Assembly: GCF_001942625.1 (NCBI RefSeq)
Contig: NZ_MLCL01000054.1
Location: 15,540-79,539, forward strand
DNA length: 64,000 bases
DNA from: Mycobacterium syngnathidarum
GTDB lineage: Bacteria; Actinomycetota; Actinomycetes; Mycobacteriales; Mycobacteriaceae
Reading direction: 5' to 3'
Translations under genes and position numbers: made by a program
The notes under the pieces: generated by a model
What the model was told of the DNA's origin: nothing
The model's database searches: none
What the model saw: only the letters and a program-made list of their open reading frames with translations
Shown here: in pieces, positions 61,349 to 64,000 of the stretch
How the letters are laid out: the number at the start of each line of letters is the position of its first letter
Position numbering within the stretch: position 1 is the stretch's first letter

Positions 61349-62509
61349 GTGGAGCCTCCGCATCCCGATTCCGGCGTACCTCACCTGGCCGACGTCGTCC
61401 CCTCGGTCCTGGCCGCGATGGGGGTCCCTGGTTTCGATGCGCGCATTCCGTTGCCCGGCCCGATCCGCGGGGCATGTGTCCTGTTGATCGATGGGCTCGG
61501 CGCCGAGCTGCTCGCCGAGCATGCCCGGATCGCGCCGGTCCTGTCGGGCCTGGCGGATCAGTCGCCGTCGCGGACCCTGTGCGTCGGATATCCGTCGACG
61601 ACGGCAGCGGGGTTGGCGGCGATCGGCACCGGGTGCCGTTCCGGCGAGCACGGTTTCGTCGGCTACTCGTTTCGGGTCCCCGAGGCCGGCCCGGAATTCG
61701 ACGTCATCAATGCGTTGCGCTGGCGGCCCCATCCGTGGGGCCCAGACCTGCGCGAACGCGTGGTGCCCGAGCAGGTACAGCCGTCGCCCACCACGTTCGA
61801 GCGCGCCGCTTCGGCCGGATTCGACGTCTCGGTCGTCTCGAGCGCCGAGCACGCCCGGTCTGGCCTGAGCCGGGCGCTGCTGCGGGGTGCCCGTTATGTC
61901 GGTGCACACGCCCTCGGCGACCTGGCCGCCGAAGTCATCTCCGCCGTCGCGGGGTACGGATTCTGCTACGGGTATCACGCCGACCTCGACCTGGTGGGCC
62001 ACCTGCACGGCCCCGGCTCTCCGGCGTGGTGCATGCAATTGCGGCAGGTGGACCGCCTGGTGGAATCGGTGTTGACGGCGCTGCCCGCAGAGTGCCTGCT
62101 GGCGGTGGTGGCCGACCACGGAATGGTCACGGTGGACCAGGCCGCGGTCACCGACATCGACGCGTGCGAGCCACTGCGCGCCGGCGTGGTCGCCGTGGGC
62201 GGCGAGGCTCGCGCCCGCCATGTCTATACCGCCGCCGGGGCGGCCGACGACGTCCTGACAACCTGGCGCGCCACGCTGGCTGAGTCCGCATGGGTGATGT
62301 CACGGGAAGAAGCCATAGCAGCCGGCTGGTTCGGTGACCGGGTGCGAGACGACGTCCGGGGCCGCATCGGTGATGTCGTCGCCGCCGCCCGCGGATCGGC
62401 CGCACTACTGCGACGAACCGCCGAACCCATGGAGTCCGCATTGATCGGCCAGCACGGCTCGCTGACGAGTGCCGAGCAGTATGTCCCACTGCTCGCCGCG
62501 ATCAGTTGA
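61349..62509 (+). CDS. Alkaline-phosphatase-fold phosphodiesterase/pyrophosphatase
   Basis: 386 residues. CVLLIDGLGAELLAEHARIA (metal Asp), CVGYPSTTAAGLAAIGTGCR (nucleophile Thr/Ser region), YGYHADLDLVGHLHGPGSPA (Asp/His) and AVVADHGMVTVDQ (Asp-His) are the metal ligands of nucleotide pyrophosphatase/phosphodiesterases. No signal peptide. GTG 61349. Confidence 0.9.
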   Translation: MEPPHPDSGVPHLADVVPSVLAAMGVPGFDARIPLPGPIRGACVLLIDGLGAELLAEHARIAPVLSGLADQSPSRTLCVGYPSTTAAGLAAIGTGCRSGEHGFVGYSFRVPEAGPEFDVINALRWRPHPWGPDLRERVVPEQVQPSPTTFERAASAGFDVSVVSSAEHARSGLSRALLRGARYVGAHALGDLAAEVISAVAGYGFCYGYHADLDLVGHLHGPGSPAWCMQLRQVDRLVESVLTALPAECLLAVVADHGMVTVDQAAVTDIDACEPLRAGVVAVGGEARARHVYTAAGAADDVLTTWRATLAESAWVMSREEAIAAGWFGDRVRDDVRGRIGDVVAAARGSAALLRRTAEPMESALIGQHGSLTSAEQYVPLLAAIS

Positions 62510-62556
62510 GCAAACCGCACACCCCGAACAGGCTTAGATGGGCTAAGATTCACCGC

Positions 62557-62883
62557 ATGAAGCTTGCAGGGCTGGCAGCAATCGGTGCCGCGGCGGCTAT
62601 CGCCTTCGCCGCTCCCGCACACGCCGATCCGGACACGGATTTCGCCAACGAGTTGCACACTTTCGGTATCTATGGGCAGAAGGACTACAACGCCTGGATC
62701 GGCAAGATCATGTGCAAGCGGTTGCACAACGGCGTCGACCACAACGCCCAGGACTCAGTCGGTTTCGTCAAGAAGCAGCTGGATAAGGACAGCACCGACG
62801 CTCAGTCGTGGCAGTTCCTGGGTACCGCCATCAACTACTACTGCCCCGATCAGCGCTTTGTCTACGAACAGGCCGCTACGTAG
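62557..62883 (+). CDS. DUF732 secreted protein
   Basis: 108 residues. Signal peptide (GLAAIGAAAAIAFAAPAHA), then DTDFANELHTFGIYGQKDYN and NYYCPDQ, the DUF732 pattern of mycobacterial exported proteins. Function unknown. ATG 62557. Confidence 0.9.
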   Translation: MKLAGLAAIGAAAAIAFAAPAHADPDTDFANELHTFGIYGQKDYNAWIGKIMCKRLHNGVDHNAQDSVGFVKKQLDKDSTDAQSWQFLGTAINYYCPDQRFVYEQAAT

Positions 62884-62927
62884 CCGTAGTCTGATTTCCG
62901 ACGCCGATCTGAAGATTTTGGAGCGAG

Positions 62928-63392
62928 ATGTTGAATCGCAAGAGTCTCAATAACCTGATCCGCACCAGCGTGGCTGCGTGTGCCGTGGCCGGCAGCCTGG
63001 CCGGCGCCGGGATCGCAAGCGCCGATGCCACCGACGACTACCCGATCCCCAACCGCATCCTCAAGACACCGTGCACCGCCGAGCAGATCATGGCCGCCGC
63101 CCGCGACGTCGAGCCCGTCTACTACGAGCGCTACATGATCGACTACAACAACAAGCCCGTCGCCGATCAGCAGGGCGCCCAGGACCGGATCCACTGGTTC
63201 TTCTCCATGGACTACGCCGGCCGCCGCCAGTACTCCGAGAACATGGCCACCAACGCCTTCTTCGAGAACATGTCCTGGCGCTGGCCGAACTGGGCCAAGC
63301 TGTTCTTCAACAACAAGGGCGTCGCGGCCAACACCACCGACGTCTGCCAGAACTACCCGCCCAACGACATGTCCGTCTGGAACTGGCACTAA
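62928..63392 (+). CDS. DUF5078-type secreted protein
   Basis: 154 residues. Signal peptide (SVAACAVAGSLAGAGIASA), then DYPIPNRILKTPCTAEQIMA, FFSMDYAGRRQYSENMATNA and FFNNKGVAANTTDVCQNYPP, as in the mycobacterial DUF5078 group. Two Cys likely pair. 44 bp after the DUF732 gene; the pair may be co-transcribed. A hairpin terminator follows. Confidence 0.88.
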   Translation: MLNRKSLNNLIRTSVAACAVAGSLAGAGIASADATDDYPIPNRILKTPCTAEQIMAAARDVEPVYYERYMIDYNNKPVADQQGAQDRIHWFFSMDYAGRRQYSENMATNAFFENMSWRWPNWAKLFFNNKGVAANTTDVCQNYPPNDMSVWNWH

Positions 63393-63414
63393 TCCGAAGA
63401 TTCGTGACGGTTGG

Positions 63415-63441
63415 GGCTCACCGCCAACACGGCGGTGAGCC
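63415..63441 (+). terminator. Perfect hairpin after DUF5078 gene
   Basis: GGCTCACCGCC (63415-63425), loop AACAC, GGCGGTGAGCC (63431-63441), 22 bp past the stop. Confidence 0.8.
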
Positions 63442-63812
63442 TCGCTGATTCCGTTAGCTCCATCACAGTCGGCAGTCCCACCTGGCCCTGTCTACCTTCG
63501 AAGTGTGTTAGATCGCGGCGCATAAGGCCGCTTGACCTCCGGTTACGTACCGCGAGGCGGTGAATCGCCATCGCCCCCCGGGCAGGCGCGCGGATGCGGC
63601 GCCACACCTGCGTCACCGTTTTGCCACTCATTTAAATAGGCTAATATCTCGCTAACTTTAGTTAGCCATTCGGCTAGACAACGAGGCGTGATCGAGGTGA
63701 ACATGGTGCAGACGTACTGCCCCACCGACTGCCGTGCCGTCGGCATGTCGACACCGCCCTGCCTCCCCATTGCCCATATCGCCCACAATCGACGGACCGG
63801 TGCCATTTCACG
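63442..63812. other. Intergenic region upstream of mmpS
   Basis: No gene found. Contains an AT-rich part at 63628-63670 with a perfect dyad. Confidence 0.45.
63651..63666. promoter_or_regulatory. GCTAAC-TTTA-GTTAGC dyad, candidate operator of mmpS
   Basis: Perfect 6-bp arms with 4-bp spacer, framed by further GGCTAA (63639-63644) and TTAGCC (63662-63667) copies. mmpS/mmpL loci are often controlled by TetR or MarR proteins; no such gene is within the window. Confidence 0.6.
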
Positions 63813-64000
63813 ATGACCAACGCGACGAAAAGCTCTCGCCGGAAACAGTTTTCAATCACAGGCCTGGCCAAGAGGTTCTGGATTCCGTTGATCATCGCCG
63901 CAGTGGTGCTGGTCGGCGGCTTCACGGTGATGCGGGTTCGCACGTTCTTCGCCGCAGGCGACGGCACCGGCATCTCCAGCACCAAGGTCGATGACACCAA
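63813..64000 (+). CDS. MmpS family protein, start only (cut by window end)
   Basis: At least 62 residues. Basic head, then membrane helix FWIPLIIAAVVLVGGFTVMR followed by VRTFFAAGDGTGISS, the standard N-terminus of MmpS membrane-fusion accessory proteins, which work with MmpL lipid or siderophore exporters. The rest lies beyond the window. Confidence 0.85.
   Translation, partial: MTNATKSSRRKQFSITGLAKRFWIPLIIAAVVLVGGFTVMRVRTFFAAGDGTGISSTKVDDT

Noticed and set aside
60860..62221. 453-codon minus-strand open frame opposite the phosphodiesterase gene
   Set aside because: No family signature; the plus strand carries a clear alkaline-phosphatase-fold enzyme.

Overview
The window is high-GC actinobacterial DNA, almost certainly from a fast-growing mycobacterium (Mycolicibacterium-like). 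The markers are an MceA protein, a PepD/HtrA protease, resuscitation-promoting-factor-type lysozyme folds, a RipD-type NlpC/P60 protein, a fatty acyl-AMP ligase, F420-dependent luciferase-like oxidoreductases, an MmpS start, many small secreted proteins (DUF732, DUF5078, proline-rich), frequent GTG starts and several -10 boxes placed for leaderless mRNAs. No rRNA, tRNA or CRISPR array was seen.

Region 1 (1-10.3 kb) looks like an accessory, decaying zone. On the minus strand lie a mazEF pair, a wrecked vapC, and two intact vapBC pairs of different antitoxin families. Four copies of a ~40-bp repeat (rep1-rep4) separate these modules. The damaged module carries a complete IS3-family element (1217-2483, imperfect inverted repeats, 3-bp GCT target duplication) and a relic of another IS3 orfA. 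Then follow yaeQ, a HesB-like protein, a DUF3754 membrane protein, a YHS-domain gene divergent from a TetR regulator across a perfect palindrome, a luciferase-like oxidoreductase and a 5'-truncated allantoinase.

Region 2 (10.3-34.5 kb) holds a GMC oxidoreductase, an orphan mceA with a 1-bp frameshift, several secreted proteins, a CmtR-like metal sensor / CDF transporter / methyltransferase operon, pepD, an Rpf gene, a triple-LysM esterase, a ParD-like/zeta toxin pair, a katG 3' fragment, an FKBP lipoprotein, a two-domain epimerase, NDH-2 and an ECF sigma factor with a YCII partner.

Region 3 (34.5-50 kb) holds a ThrE-type exporter, a secreted esterase, a zinc alcohol dehydrogenase, and a minus-strand run ArsR - AHSA1 - fatty acyl-AMP ligase - cyanase. 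It faces a DUF899 gene across two matched operators. An acyl-CoA synthetase, a P450 and a NYN nuclease follow. Next is a compact operon matching the URC uracil-degradation pathway: GTP-cyclohydrolase-II-like Urc1, DUF1688 Urc4 and uracil phosphoribosyltransferase, with a CPBP protease overlapping its end.

Region 4 (50-64 kb) is envelope and housekeeping material: M48 protease, catalytically altered RipD-like protein, TenA, Tpx, an APH-like kinase, a MenC homologue lacking most catalytic residues, MOSC, an AraC-type remnant, SGNH hydrolase, acyltransferase, small secreted proteins, an alkaline-phosphatase-fold enzyme and the start of an mmpS gene cut by the window edge.
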